This document shows positions 35,354 through 46,666 of a stretch of DNA of 64,000 nt, piece by piece (the first letter of the stretch is position 1; every line of letters starts with the position of its first letter). The position numbers and the translations under genes were made by a program. The stretch lies in contig CAMRBN010000003.1 in NCBI GenBank assembly GCA_947040455.1, positions 1 to 64,000 of the forward strand. Direction: 5' to 3'. Below the pieces are notes generated by a model that was not told where the DNA came from, did not search any database, and was given only the letters and a program-made list of their open reading frames with translations. This DNA is from an uncultured Mycoplasma sp. (GTDB taxonomy: Bacteria; Bacillota_I; Bacilli_A; Mycoplasmatales; Metamycoplasmataceae).

Positions 35354-38300
35354 ATGAAAAAGAAAAAGATATTTCAATCAATTATCGCAATTTCTGCAAT
35401 AATTTCACTACCTTTAGTAATTATTGCTACTAACAATCCAAATAATATAAACAATATTAATAGTAAAGAGAAAAAATTAGATAAATCAAAATTTAAAAAT
35501 CTAAAAAACGCTGAACAAATTTTTATTTCTAACCCAAACGCTCTAAAAGATTTAGATTTTGGACAAATAAGAAACTTATTAGAAACTATTGTCATGACTG
35601 AAGAGATATTGACTCAACTCTCTATCACAATGCCGATAGAAAGTGATCCTGCTAAAGTTTCTTTTACCAATATTAAAAATGAATTGTATAAAATAACATT
35701 TACCATAAATTACAATGGAGTTCCTAAGAGTACTTCTGATTTCCTAAATACAACACCCACAGATCAAGACATAGCAAATTTTATATATATTGAAAACACT
35801 GATGCATTAATTGATAAAAATACAATGTTCATCAAAGATTTGTTGGAAACTCCTAATATGACGTCAGAAATTTTGAATCAAACATCAGTTACAATACCTG
35901 TAGGTTCTGACCCTACAAAAATTTCATTTACCGAAATTAACATTGACAACCCATTAAGAGTTTCTTTCAAAATTAATTACAACGGCACTGCAAAACAAAC
36001 TTCAAATTTTCTAAATGCTTCTGCAACGGATTTGGAAATTGTAAATAAAATATCAGTTGTTGATCAAAATATCTTAAAACAAATGGATGTCATTTCTATA
36101 AGAAGAATTTTAGAGACAAGTCCAATGACATCCGAAATTTTGAGTCAACTTTCAATCAAAATTCCTGAAGGAATAAATATATCTTTGATTTCTTTTTCTG
36201 AAATTAACATTAGCAATCCATTTATGATCACTTTCATCATTAATTACAATGGAACTCCTAAAACATCTTCAGATTTTTTAAATGCCACATTAACTGATCA
36301 ACAAACCGCTGAAAGAACAATAATTGAGAATGTTAATATTTTACAAGATCAAAATATTAATAACATTAATAGCCTTTTAGAGACAAGTCCAATGACAAGA
36401 GAAATTTTAGAAAAAATTTCTTTGAAATTACCACAAGGTGCCGAACCTAAAAAAGTATCGTTTACTGATATAAATATTGACAATCCCTTTAAAATTACTT
36501 TTGTAATTAATTATAATGGTGTTCCAAAATCAACACCAGATTTTTTGAAAGCTAAACCAACAGATAAAGAAACAGTGGAATCGATAATGGTAAGTAACCC
36601 GGATATTCTTAAAGACAAAAATATTACCTTTATTAAAAATTTATTAGAAGCTCCTGTGATGACACAAGAAATTTTGAATCAACTTTCAATTTCATTGCCA
36701 GAGGGTGGACAAGCAAGTAAGGTTTCGTTTACAAATATTGACTTATCAAATTTATATTCTATTTCATTCAAGATTAATTACAATAGAGTATCAAAACGCG
36801 AAGTAGATTTTTTAAATGCTACACCAACAGATAATGAAGTTGCATTAGCAACTACATTAACTAATCCAGACATTATTAGACAAGAAACTGTGAATTTTAT
36901 TCAAACAATTCTTGAATCTCCAACTATGACACAAGAAATTTTAACCCAATTGTCAGTTAAAATTCCTGAAGGTTCTCGTCCTGAATTATTTTCTTTTACA
37001 AATATTAATATCAACAATCCTTTTAAAATAACTTTTACAATTAATTACAATGGCTCTCCTAAGAATACTGTAGATTTTTTAAACGCAACACCCACCGACT
37101 CTGAAATATCTAGCACAATACTAATTACTAATAATGAAATTATGAAAAGTAGAAAAGTAGGTGAAATTAGAAATATTTTGGAAACCAAAGTAATGACAAA
37201 AAAAATTCTAACTAGTCTTTCAATAAATTTGGCAGAAGGTGTTGATTCATCTTTAGTTACTTTTTCGGATATTAATATTGACAATCCATTAAGAATTACT
37301 TTCACCATTAATTATAATAGAGTGCCAAAGAGAACACCAGATTTTTTGATTGCAGAAGCTAGTGATGCAGAAGTTGTTGATTCAATAGTTATTGCTAATG
37401 TTGATGCATTAAAAGATTTAAGTGGTATTGAAATAAGAGATTTATTAGAAACGAGTCCAATGACAATGGAAATCCTTGACAAACTCACCATTAAATTTCC
37501 TCTAGGTGCAGACGTAAGCAAGCTTTCCTTTACAAAAATAAATATAACTAATTTATTCAAAGTTACTTTTACAATTAGCTATAACTCTGTTGTTAAAACA
37601 TCTCCAGACTTTTTAAGCACTACACCAAAAGATCAAGAAATTGTAAATAAAATAAGTGTAAGCAATACAAATATTTTGAAAAGTCAAGATGCACTTTATA
37701 TTAAAGGATTATTAGAAACCAATCCAATGACTTTACAGACCTTACACAAACTTTCGATAATCTTTCCTGAAGGGGCTGATTTATCTAAAATATCAATTAC
37801 AAATATCAATATTGACAATCCATTAAGAGTTACTTTCACCATTAATTATAATGGAGTTCCCAAAACAGCAACAAACTTCTTAAATTCAACACCAAATAAT
37901 CAAGATGTTGTAAATTCAATAATTGTTACAAATGTTGATGCGGTATCCAATTTAGGTGTTGAAAGAATTAGAGATTTATTAGAAACAAAACCAATAACTC
38001 AAAATATCTTGAATCAACTTTCAATAGAAGTTCCTGTGGGTACTGAAATTTTTAGAATTGCATTTGAAAATATTGTAATTACTAATTTGTTCCAAGTAAC
38101 TTTTACAATAACTTATAATGGAGTAGCTAAAGATACAAGTGATTTATTAACTTCAACTCCCTTAAATCAAGATATTGCAAATTCTTCAATTGTGCTTGAC
38201 AAAAACATTTTAATTAGTCAAAATGTAAAATTTGTTAAAAATCTTCTAGAAAAAAATCCGATGACTGCAACAATATTGGAAACACTTTCTATTGCAATAC

Positions 38301-39736
38301 CTGAGGGTTCATTGCCTGAAAAATTTTCATTTACAAATATTAACATTGACAATCCATTAAGAGTTACTTTCACCATTAATTATAATGGAGTGGCTAAAGA
38401 AACAAATGATTTCTTAAGAACCACAGCAACTGACTTGGAAGTAGTAAATGTTATTAGTGTTAAAAATAAAGATATTGTAAGATTGGAAAATGCTGATTAT
38501 GTCAAAAAATTATTAGATAAATACCCAACCAACAAAGATATACTTAAAGAACTTTCTATAGAATTTCCTGAAGGAGTTGATTTATCTAAAATATCATTTA
38601 CAAATATCAATATCGAAGATCCCCTTAAAGTTGTATTTACAATTAATTACAATAATGTACCCAAACCAACTAACGACTTATTAAATGTAACTCCTACACA
38701 AGTTATTGCTGATGCCATAATAATTGAAAATGTTGATGTTTTGAAAAAAGAAAATGTTGATTATATTAAAAGTTTATTAGAAACAAATCCAATGACTGCA
38801 GAAATACTTGAAAACCTTTCTATAATATTGCCAAAAGGTGTTAATCCAAACAAAATTTCCTTTACTAATATTGATACTAGTGATTTATTTGTAATAAAAT
38901 TTGATATTAATTATAATGGTGTTGCTAGCAGTAAAGATACCTTCTTCAACGCTACTCCTACAGACAAAGATATTGCAAATGCGATTTCTATTGAAAATTT
39001 TGATATATTTAAAGAAAAAGATGTTGAATTTGTTAAAGCATTGTTAGAAACAAATCCAATGACTGCAGAAATTTTAACTCAACTTTCTATAAAAGCTCCA
39101 AGTGGAATTGATATTTCTAAAATTACTTTTACAGAAATTGATATCAATAATCCAGACATGATTACTTTTAAAATTAATTACAACGGAATTGTAGGAGATA
39201 AAGTATTTTCATTTAATATAAAAGCTCCTCATTCAAATACCATTTTAATTGTGTCAATAGTGATTCCGATCAGTATACTAATTATCGTGGCCGCATTAGC
39301 TACAGCATTATTAATTAGAAAAAGAAATGGAGAAAATTTTAATTCTTCAAAAAAACTTGAAAATAAACCTATTCAACTTGAAAGTAAAAAACCTATTGAA
39401 AATAAAAATAAATACCAAGAATACACTAATGAAATATTTAATAATCCAGCAGATAATTCATTTGGTTTTGATAATAATAATCAGCAAAATGGTCAAAATG
39501 ATCAATGATATCAAAATCCACAAGATGGTCAATGATATCGAAATCCACAAAATGGTCAAGGTGACGAAAACAATAACCAGTGAGATGATAACCAATGATA
39601 TGGTGATCAATCAGAAACTGGTCAATGAGATAATGGACAATGATTTGACAATGAAAATTATGATGACAATGGTCAATATATAGGTGATTCTCCTGAAGAT
39701 GATTGAGATGATGGCATCCAAATGATTGAAAAATAA
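35354..39736 (+). CDS. Giant repeat surface protein with membrane anchor and Q/N/W-rich tail
   Basis: 1460 aa. The start is set by AAGGAG 7 nt before the ATG at 35354. A signal sequence (about 1-30, IIAISAIISLPLVIIATN, no lipobox Cys) is followed by 14 repeats of about 90 residues covering about 45-1295. Each has a stretch like IKNLLETNPMTAEIL, then LSIxxPEG, SFTNINIDNPLRVTF, INYNGVPKxTxDFLN. A TM segment (TILIVSIVIPISILIIVAAL) and basic RKRN follow. The last 130 residues form a cytoplasmic tail rich in Gln, Asn, Asp and Gly with seven TGA-coded Trp in QWY/QWD/QWF settings. The repeats suggest a rod-like extracellular region; function unknown. Confidence 0.85.
35480..39230 (+). repeat. Fourteen in-gene repeats of about 270 bp
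   Basis: The INYNG-type motif recurs 14 times. Several units share long identical nucleotide runs, for example the stretch starting TTGACAATCCATTAAGAG at about 37273, 37813 and 38343, while others are diverged. This points to intragenic recombination that could change repeat number between strains. Confidence 0.8.
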
Positions 39737-39778
39737 TTTAAAATAGTAAGGTGAATATAATATAATATAAAAAAACTT

Positions 39779-40681
39779 ATGAATAAATCAACAAAAAAAA
39801 TTAAAAAATTAATAATACCGGCAGCTGGATGAGGAACTAGATTTTTGCCAATGACAAAAATTGTTCCTAAAGAATTACTCCCCATCTTAAACAGACCTTC
39901 TATCGACCTTTTGGTAGATGAAGCTATTGAATCAGGAATTGAAGAAATTATCTTGGTTATTTCTACTAGAAAACAAGAAATAATGCAATATTTTGAACCA
40001 AATATTCCATTGGAAAATGAATTAGATTCGAAAAATAAAAATGAACTTTTAAAAAGCCTTAAAAAAACAAATAGACAGGCCGTTATCAGAGTTGTTTATC
40101 AATATGAACAATTAGGTTTGGGTCATGCTATTTTGACAGGTGCTAAGTTTTTTAACGATGAACCATTTGCAGTAATTTTAGGAGATGATTTAATTCAATC
40201 AGAAGTTCCCGTTATCAAACAATTAATCTCTAAGTATGAAGAGTGTAATTCTTCTATTTTGGGTGTCCAAACTGTCTCAAGAGAAGATCTTAATAAATAT
40301 GGGATAATTATTCCTAAAAATGATTCAGAAAAAAATAATAAATTTTTCGAAATAAAAGGAGCTATTGAAAAACCCAAACTTAAAAATGCCCCTTCAAACA
40401 AAGCAGTTTTAGGAAGATACATCTTTAATTATTCGATTGTAAAACATTTGGAAGAACGTTTAAGAAATATTGATACCTCAAAAGAATTTGATTTGATAGA
40501 TGTTTTTCCTAACTACATGAAAGAAGAAAAAATATATGCTTATGAATTTGATGGTTTGAGATTCGATTTAGGTTCAATTAAGGGTTTTGTATTAGCTACA
40601 ATACATTACGCCCTTAAAAATGAAGAAATTGGCGGTGAAATTGCTGCCAATATTAAAAAAATAGCAGAGACTTTAAAATAA
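39779..40681 (+). CDS. galU: UTP-glucose-1-phosphate uridylyltransferase
   Basis: 300 aa. The nucleotide-binding loop is LIIPAAGWGTRFLPMTKIVP (the Trp is TGA), and other family blocks are LPILNRPSIDLLVDEA, GLGHAILTGAKFF, AVILGDDLI and LGRYIFN. It makes UDP-glucose for glycolipid or polysaccharide synthesis. A TATAAT at 39761-39766 lies 12 nt before the ATG. plsY begins 3 nt after the stop. Confidence 0.95.
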
Positions 40682-40683
40682 TT

Positions 40684-41382
40684 ATGGACATCACAAATAC
40701 AATATTATCTAATATCATTTGAGCTTTTGTGGGTTATTTTGTGGGTTCAATTAATTTTTCTATTTTGTTAACTTTGAATAGCAAAAAAAGACAAAGTATA
40801 GTTTCTGTGGGCTCTGGTAATCCAGGAGCGACTAATGCTCTAAGAAACTATGGTTTAAAATTCGGTTTACTCATTTTTTTACTAGATGTTTCAAAATCAT
40901 TTTGATTTACCTTTGTTGGAGTTATTTTGTTGCAATATACTTATTTTTTTGAAAACTTATTTGTGCAAGCAATTTCCATCTCTGTTATTATTGGTCATAT
41001 ATTTCCAATTTTCTTTAAATTTAAAGGTGGAAAGGGTGCTGCTACAAATCTTGGGATTGTTTGTTCTATATCATTATTGTTGACTTTAGTTGGACTTGTT
41101 TTGTTCTTAGTTATTTTTCTTACTACAAAATATGTTTCTTTAGCTTCTATGACAACTCCATTTCTGATAGCTCCATTTACATTTATTCCACAATTTAATG
41201 GTTGGTATGATTCATTCCTTTATGGGACTCAAGTAAATGGTTCTTCAGAATTATATTGATTATCATTTTTAACATTATTAATTGCAGGGATTATCACGCT
41301 TTTATCTCATATTCCTAATATCAAAAAATTAATAAAAGGAACTGAAACAAAAACAATCTTAAAAAACATCTCTAAAAAATAA
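40684..41382 (+). CDS. plsY: Glycerol-3-phosphate acyltransferase
   Basis: 232 aa, five to six TM segments. The PlsY motifs are VGSGNPGATNALRNYG (motif 1), FFKFKGGKGAATNLG (motif 2) and a C-terminal LSHIPNIKKLIKGTE (motif 3 region). It transfers an acyl group from acyl-phosphate to glycerol-3-P, the first step of phospholipid synthesis, in the membrane. It follows galU by 3 nt, so both lipid-precursor genes are probably cotranscribed. A loop of about 35 residues around QFNGWYDSFLYGTQ is longer than in the Bacillus protein. Confidence 0.93.
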
Positions 41383-41383
41383 C

Positions 41384-42037
41384 TTAATTATAAATTTTGA
41401 TTTCATCAAATAAATTAATTAATTTAACAAAAGATTTTTCAGAAGATATTGCAATATTTTTATTAATATCTTGGATTTCGGTATTGGTAATATTAATAAT
41501 ATCACTAACCCCTTTAACAGAGAAAAAAGGGGTTTTATTTTTACTACATACTTGAGCAATGGCGCTCGATTCCATATCAAACAAATCAACATTTAATGTT
41601 TCTGTGATATCTTTTAAATGATCTGATTTGTGGACAAAACTACTTCCACTAGCAATATTAATATTGCTTGTTTCTCGAAAAGAATTAAGATAATATTCTT
41701 TTTCTCCAGGAGTTTGACCTCGTGGATATCAGGGAGTTTCTACATCATGAAAATAAAATTTATGTGGAATGATGACATCGAATAACTCCACTTTATTCGT
41801 AGCTCCGACAGCTCCATAATTTAAAATTTTATTAACTTCAAAAATATCAATTAATTTTTGAGTCATCATCGATGCATTAACAATGCCAATTCCAGATTCA
41901 ACAACAATTATTTCCACATCTGTTCATTGATAATGAACAAAAGTTGTTTCTCCTGATTTGGTTTCTTTTAAAAATGTTAATGAAGAATTATGAATTTCAT
42001 TTGGATCAGCAATTATTAACCCTCAAGTTTGCTTCAT
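41384..42037 (-). CDS. mtnN: 5'-methylthioadenosine/S-adenosylhomocysteine nucleosidase
   Basis: 217 aa from the ATG at 42037 (MKQTWGLIIADPNEIHNSS), which lies inside the end of the nadD-yqeK gene and has GAGGAG upstream. Family features are IIVVESGIGIVNASMMTQ, ILNYGAVGAT, and the active-site region FDMESSAIAQVC followed by FFSVKGVSDI. It splits MTA or SAH to adenine and the ribose thioether after methylation reactions. The 22-bp out-of-frame overlap with nadD-yqeK suggests translational coupling. Confidence 0.9.
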
Positions 42038-43101
42038 TTGTTATAAATCTCCTCTTGTTCAGGAGTTATTAACACCCCTTTATCTTTGATGAAGTCGCTT
42101 GTTTTTTTAACAGTTAGTGAAAAAGCTTGGTTAAAATCTTCGAAACACATTTTTCTTATTTGTTGAATTCCATCTCATTTTCTTCCCAAGCATAATTTGT
42201 CAGCCATAAAAACAACTTTATCCATCTCAGTTAGTTCTAAAGAAAGTGAAGTGTGTTTGGCTATTGCATCTGTGATTTCTCTATCTCTAATCACAAAAAA
42301 TTTCTTCAATCATATGGAACCTGTTGCTTGATGTAGTTGATAATTTTCTAAGTTCGATTCATCAACTAAAAAATATCTCAAAAAAGCACGTTGTTTATCA
42401 ACGTCTCACTCTTTTGTTATATCATGCAATAAACAAGCGTAGTAAGCCTTTTTGGCATCCAATTTAAGGTGTTTGGCAAGTTCAACTCCAAACTTGGCAG
42501 CATAAAGAGAGTGTTTGTATCTTTCTACACTTAAAGTACTTTTGACAATATCATTAAAATAAAGTTTGTGAGCACCAATATAATGTTTAACTTTAGATTC
42601 GACAAACTTATAATTTCCTGATAAGAATCCAGTACTAGATTCTTCTGTTATTTCATTGTCAATGAGCATGCAATCATATTTCTTTAAATTGATTTTTGAA
42701 AATAAATTACTTCTTTTAAAGACAACAATTTTTGCCAACTCGGTAATTTCCTCTATTTTTGCTCATTTATTTAATTTTGCTAAATGATCAGAACCAATAA
42801 TCAAAAATAGTTCATCTTCTTTATATTTGTTTTTAAAATATTTAATGGTATCAATGGTATAGCTAACACCTTTTCTATTTATTTCAAATGCTGATACTTC
42901 CATTTTATCTTCTAAAACTAATTCAATCATATTAATTCTATCTTCACCAGAAACTAAGTCAATGCTTTTTTTGAAAGGACTTTTAAAAGAAGGTACAAAA
43001 ATTAATTTTTCAAGACCTAAAAAATCAATAACATATTTTGCTATTTTAACGTGCCCTTTGTGAATTGGGTTAAAAGCTCCCCCGTATATACCTATTTTCA
43101 T
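42016..43101 (-). CDS. nadD: Fused nicotinate-nucleotide adenylyltransferase and YqeK-like HD hydrolase
   Basis: 361 aa, one frame crossing TGA codons. Residues about 1-190 are NadD: GIYGGAFNPIHKGHVKIA with the (H/T)xGH nucleotidyltransferase motif, FVPSFKSPFKK and LIIGSDHLAKLNKW. Residues about 195-361 are an HD-domain protein like YqeK: RYKHSLYAAKFGVELAKH, ACLLHDITKEW and DAIAKHTS. In Bacillus the two are adjacent separate genes, and YqeK hydrolyses Ap4A. The start at 43101 is used for its NadD N-terminus; Met at 43116 is possible. No Shine-Dalgarno is seen. It feeds NadE at 7.7 kb. Confidence 0.9.
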
Positions 43102-43143
43102 ATTAAATATAATCATAATTTAAAAAGTGGTTTTTTTTTAATT

Positions 43144-44376
43144 TTATCGAAATTTATTTTGATTGGAATTTTGAAAATCTTTAAACTCTTTGCCTGACAT
43201 CACAATTCTATCTTTCATCTTAGCATTAACATTTTCAATAACATTTGCTATTTTGTTCAAATTTCTTGCTTCTTGAGAGTCAAACAATGATTGATTCATA
43301 AAATTTTGAAAAGAGTTTTCGATTTTTGAAATTGTAACACCCATACAAATTAAAGGTTCATTATTTCACAATTTTTTTAATAAAAAAGAAGCATATAAAT
43401 AAATATCATCAACTGAATTTATTAATTTATTAATTTGCATGGATTTAGATTTTGTCTGATTCTTTAAATCAATATTGACAGAAATATTGCTACCACATAT
43501 ATTTCTTTCCAATAATGCTTTGGATACCTTTAAGCAAAGGTTATTTAAGCTAGCATATACTTCTTTGTTATCTTCAGTCATTCCATTAATAAAAGTTTTT
43601 TCACGACTAACGGAAGACAACATATTATTTTCTAATTTTAAAAAATCATCACCAACAGCATTTGCATTGTTTAAGTACTTTTCAGTTTGTTTTAAAAATA
43701 TTTTTCTGATCTTAGGATCATCATGTTTGCATTTTGCAAGCTCTCCAATTGTAGTAATACCTAGATTCTGTAATTGGGAATGTTTAACCTTACCCAAACC
43801 ATAATAATTAGTTATTGGCATAGGTCAAATAACATCCTGAAAATTATTATAAGTAATAAAAGATATTCCTAATGGTTTGTTAATTGCTGTGGCCATTTTA
43901 GCTAAAAATTTATTAAATGATACACCAATTGAAACTGGCATAGAAAGTTCTTGTAATAAATTTTTTTGAATTTCCAAGACAAGATTTTTGATTGAACCAT
44001 ATTTTTGTCAAATATTAGTCGCATCTATATATCATTCATCTATAGATACTATTTGAATTAATTTCGAATAATTTTTATATAAAAAATCATAAATTTTTTT
44101 AGAAAAGTTTCGGTAAAGTTTCAAATTAGGTTCAATGACAATCAAGTTTTTGCAATGCTTTTTAATTGAAGATATGGTAAAAGGAACCCTTGCACCCTTA
44201 TTTTTCGCTTCATAACTTATGGAAACGGCAATAGAGTTTGGGATATTTTGACCAATGGCAATTTCTTTGTTCAACAATTCTGGTCTCAAGGCAGTTTCAC
44301 AACTCACAAAAAAAGAATCTACATCAATGTGCAGTATCACTTTATTTGTTTTGAAATTATTTTTTGAATTATGCAT
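43144..44376 (-). CDS. dinB: Y-family DNA polymerase IV-like
   Basis: 410 aa, crossing TGA Trp codons at several points, so the last 66 residues belong to the same protein. It has HIDVDSFFVSCETALRP (metal-binding Asp), SISYEAKNKGARVPF, and QIVSIDEWYIDATNIW, where the catalytic SIDE is kept but the next residue, usually Ala, is Trp. The thumb has MPITNYYGLGKVKHSQLQNL, followed by a little-finger domain. The C-terminus shows no clear beta-clamp motif. It would perform translesion synthesis. The 1-nt gap to the SufU gene shows that they share a transcript. Confidence 0.87.
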
Positions 44377-44377
44377 A

Positions 44378-44812
44378 TTATTTTATTGCTTTATCAAAAA
44401 CTTCCACAATCATTAAGGCACACTCAACTCTATTGAGATGTTTTTTAACATTGGAATATATTGATAGTTTACCAACTAATTCAATTTCTTCATCATTCAT
44501 TTCATTTTGATTAATTAATTTTCGAAAAGCTGATGATAAATTTTCGATATTTTTAAATTCATGTTTTTTTCCTTCTTCTAAAAATATTTCTATTGAGGAT
44601 AAAGAAATTGCACAACCAATTGCTTTATATGAATAATCATTTTCATCAGGTAATTTTATCAATGTTATTTCATCAACACAAGCTTTACTGTGATAATAAT
44701 AAGTTTCTAAAGTATCGATCGCTAATTTTGAATCAGGTTTTTGCTTCCTTCTGGGATTCATATAATAATCCATAATAATTTCTCTTTTTTGAGAACTATT
44801 ATATGAATCCAA
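44378..44812 (-). CDS. sufU: Fe-S cluster assembly scaffold/sulfur acceptor, SufU type
   Basis: 144 aa from a TTG at 44812 (LDSYNSSQKREIIMDYYMNP), chosen because AAGGTGG lies 8 nt upstream; a GTG at 44821 or 44824 is possible. The IscU/SufU pattern is present: NPRRKQKPD, first Cys in SKACVDEITL, second Cys in KAIGCAISLSSIEIF, third in NRVECALMIVEV. The Gly-Asp zinc ligand position appears to be a valine-aspartate (CVDE). It accepts sulfur from SufS and builds Fe-S clusters. It overlaps the end of sufS. Confidence 0.88.
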   Translation of the reverse strand: MDSYNSSQKREIIMDYYMNPRRKQKPDSKLAIDTLETYYYHSKACVDEITLIKLPDENDYSYKAIGCAISLSSIEIFLEEGKKHEFKNIENLSSAFRKLINQNEMNDEEIELVGKLSIYSNVKKHLNRVECALMIVEVFDKAIK

Positions 44813-45950
44813 GGAAATCACCACCTTTTTTTATGGCCTCACATATTTTATCAATATCTTCTTTGGTATTGTAAAAAGATAAGGAAATTCTCACATATGT
44901 TTTATCTTTGATTCTATTTAAATATTGATTACAAAAAATGCCAGATCTAACATATATATTGTTATGTCCCAAATAAGAAGAAACATCTTGTGGTTCAATA
45001 CCTTTAACTACAAAAAGAATAATTGAATCTCCAATTCTGGAAGAAATTCTAACATTATCAATTTTTGATAATTTATGAAATAAATAGACTGATAAATCAT
45101 TAATATATTCATTTATTTCTTTTAAGTTTAAAGAATTAAAATAATCTAATGCAGCATTGAATCCAAAAATTCCTGCTAGATTCATTGTTCCTGGTTCATG
45201 CATAGAAATACTATCTTTGCTTTTCCATTCGTTATTAGCAGATATGTATTCAGTAGCTCCTCCACCATATCTTTTGGAACCGCATTTATCAAGGATTTCT
45301 TTTTTTATCGCCAAAATACCAAGACCTGTTGGTCCATAAAATTTATTAGTACTAAAAGCGATAACGTCAGAGTTTTTAAAACTAACTTTTTGATAAGCAA
45401 TTGCTTGAGCTGCATCATTTATTAAAAAAGCCCCTACCTCTTGTGTTTTTTTATATATATCATCTATTTTTTCCAATACTTGGAATGAATTATTTACTTG
45501 GGCAAAGCAAACTAGTTTTGTTTTTGCGTTAATGTCTTTTTTTAAATTTAATGAAAGAATAATTTTGGCTCCTGTTTTTTTGGCTAATTCTATTCAAGGA
45601 ACAATATTTGAAGAATGATTTAATTTTGACAAAATTATTTCATCATCTTTTTTAATTATATTCTCAAATAAAGAAGATGCATAATTTAATGAATCTGTTG
45701 TTCCAGATGTAAATATAACTTCGTCATCTTGGCAATCTAATAATTTAGCAACCTTACTTCTGGTTTGGTTTATTTTAGAATTAATTTGAATGCCAATTAA
45801 TGAATCTTGTGTCCTGTTAGAAATTGAATTATTGGTGTAAAAATCAGTAATTGCATCAATTACTTGTTTGGGTTTTAACAACAATGCTGCATTATCAAGA
45901 TAAACCAGATTTTGTTTCAACATTGGAAAATCTTTAATTCATTTATTCAT
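44799..45950 (-). CDS. sufS: Cysteine desulfurase
   Basis: 383 aa. The start at 45950 (MNKWIKDFPMLKQN) follows AAGGAAAAAA. Family features are YLDNAALLLKPKQV, IFTSGTTDSLNYASS, AQVNNSFQVL, the PLP lysine in FSTNKFYGPTGLGILA and the active Cys loop VRSGIFCNQYLN. It takes sulfur from cysteine for SufU. It overlaps tlyA by 8 nt upstream and sufU downstream. Confidence 0.93.
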
Positions 45951-46665
45951 TTTTTTTCCTTTTAAATAACGTTAAGTATTCTATATTTTTTGATTTATTG
46001 CCGAGAATAGGAGATTTTTTTAATTTAATAAATTCAAAATCATCTTCACTATACATTATTATTTTATCAATTATTTCCTTATGTAATTCAACTTTTGCAA
46101 AACCGCCCTCAGAAATATCATTACTGTTGGCTTCATATTGAGGTTTTATTAAAGCAATAAAGAGTGATGAAGGTTTTAAAAGTGGTGATATTACATCAAA
46201 TACATGCTTCAAACTAATAAAAGAAACATCACAAACTATTAAATCTATTTGTTGGTCAAACATTTTTTGATTAATTAATTTTAAATTTGTTTTTTCTAAT
46301 GTTTTAACCTTAGGATTTGATCTTAATTTATATGCTAATTGATTAGTGCCAACGTCAAGAGCATAAACAAATTTTGCTTCTTTTTCCAAAAGAACTTGTG
46401 TAAATCCGCCCGTTGAAGAACCTATATCTAGACAAACTAAATTTTGAGGATTTACTTTAAATTCCTCTAATGCGGATAAAAGCTTATATGCTCCTCGGCT
46501 AACATATTTTTTACTTTCTTTAATTTTGATTATTGAATCTTCTTTAATTTTGGTTTGCGGCATGGTAACTGCCATTTCATCAACAAAAACACTGCCGATT
46601 CTTATTAATGAATCAGCTAATTTTTCATCATAATTCATTGCTATTAATTTTTTTATCAAAGTCAT
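45943..46665 (-). CDS. tlyA: rRNA 2'-O-methyltransferase TlyA-like
   Basis: 240 aa. An N-terminal S4 domain (about 1-60) is followed by YVSRGAYKLLSALEEF and a Rossmann-type SAM site VCLDIGSSTGGFTQVLLE. IVCDVSFISLKHVF carries the DVSF motif. Mycobacterial TlyA methylates 16S and 23S rRNA; older annotations call it hemolysin. A GGAG about 12 nt upstream serves as ribosome-binding site. It lies 1 nt from the end of the preceding unknown gene. Confidence 0.9.
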   Translation of the reverse strand: MTLIKKLIAMNYDEKLADSLIRIGSVFVDEMAVTMPQTKIKEDSIIKIKESKKYVSRGAYKLLSALEEFKVNPQNLVCLDIGSSTGGFTQVLLEKEAKFVYALDVGTNQLAYKLRSNPKVKTLEKTNLKLINQKMFDQQIDLIVCDVSFISLKHVFDVISPLLKPSSLFIALIKPQYEANSNDISEGGFAKVELHKEIIDKIIMYSEDDFEFIKLKKSPILGNKSKNIEYLTLFKRKKNE

Positions 46666-46666
46666 A

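Noticed and set aside
35480-39230. Regularly spaced repeats as a CRISPR array
   Set aside because: The units are about 270 bp, in frame, degenerate at DNA level and coding; there are no short identical repeats with unique spacers. No CRISPR array was seen elsewhere.
39327-39683. Second plus-strand frame across the tail of the 1460-aa protein
   Set aside because: The Met/Ile/Asn-rich translation is an off-frame reading of the Gln/Asn/Trp repeats; the main frame continues from the signal peptide to the TAA at 39736.
43144-43344. A separate 66-aa gene downstream of dinB
   Set aside because: It is in the dinB frame and joined to it by a TGA Trp codon (KKLWNNEPL), so it is the C-terminus of DinB.
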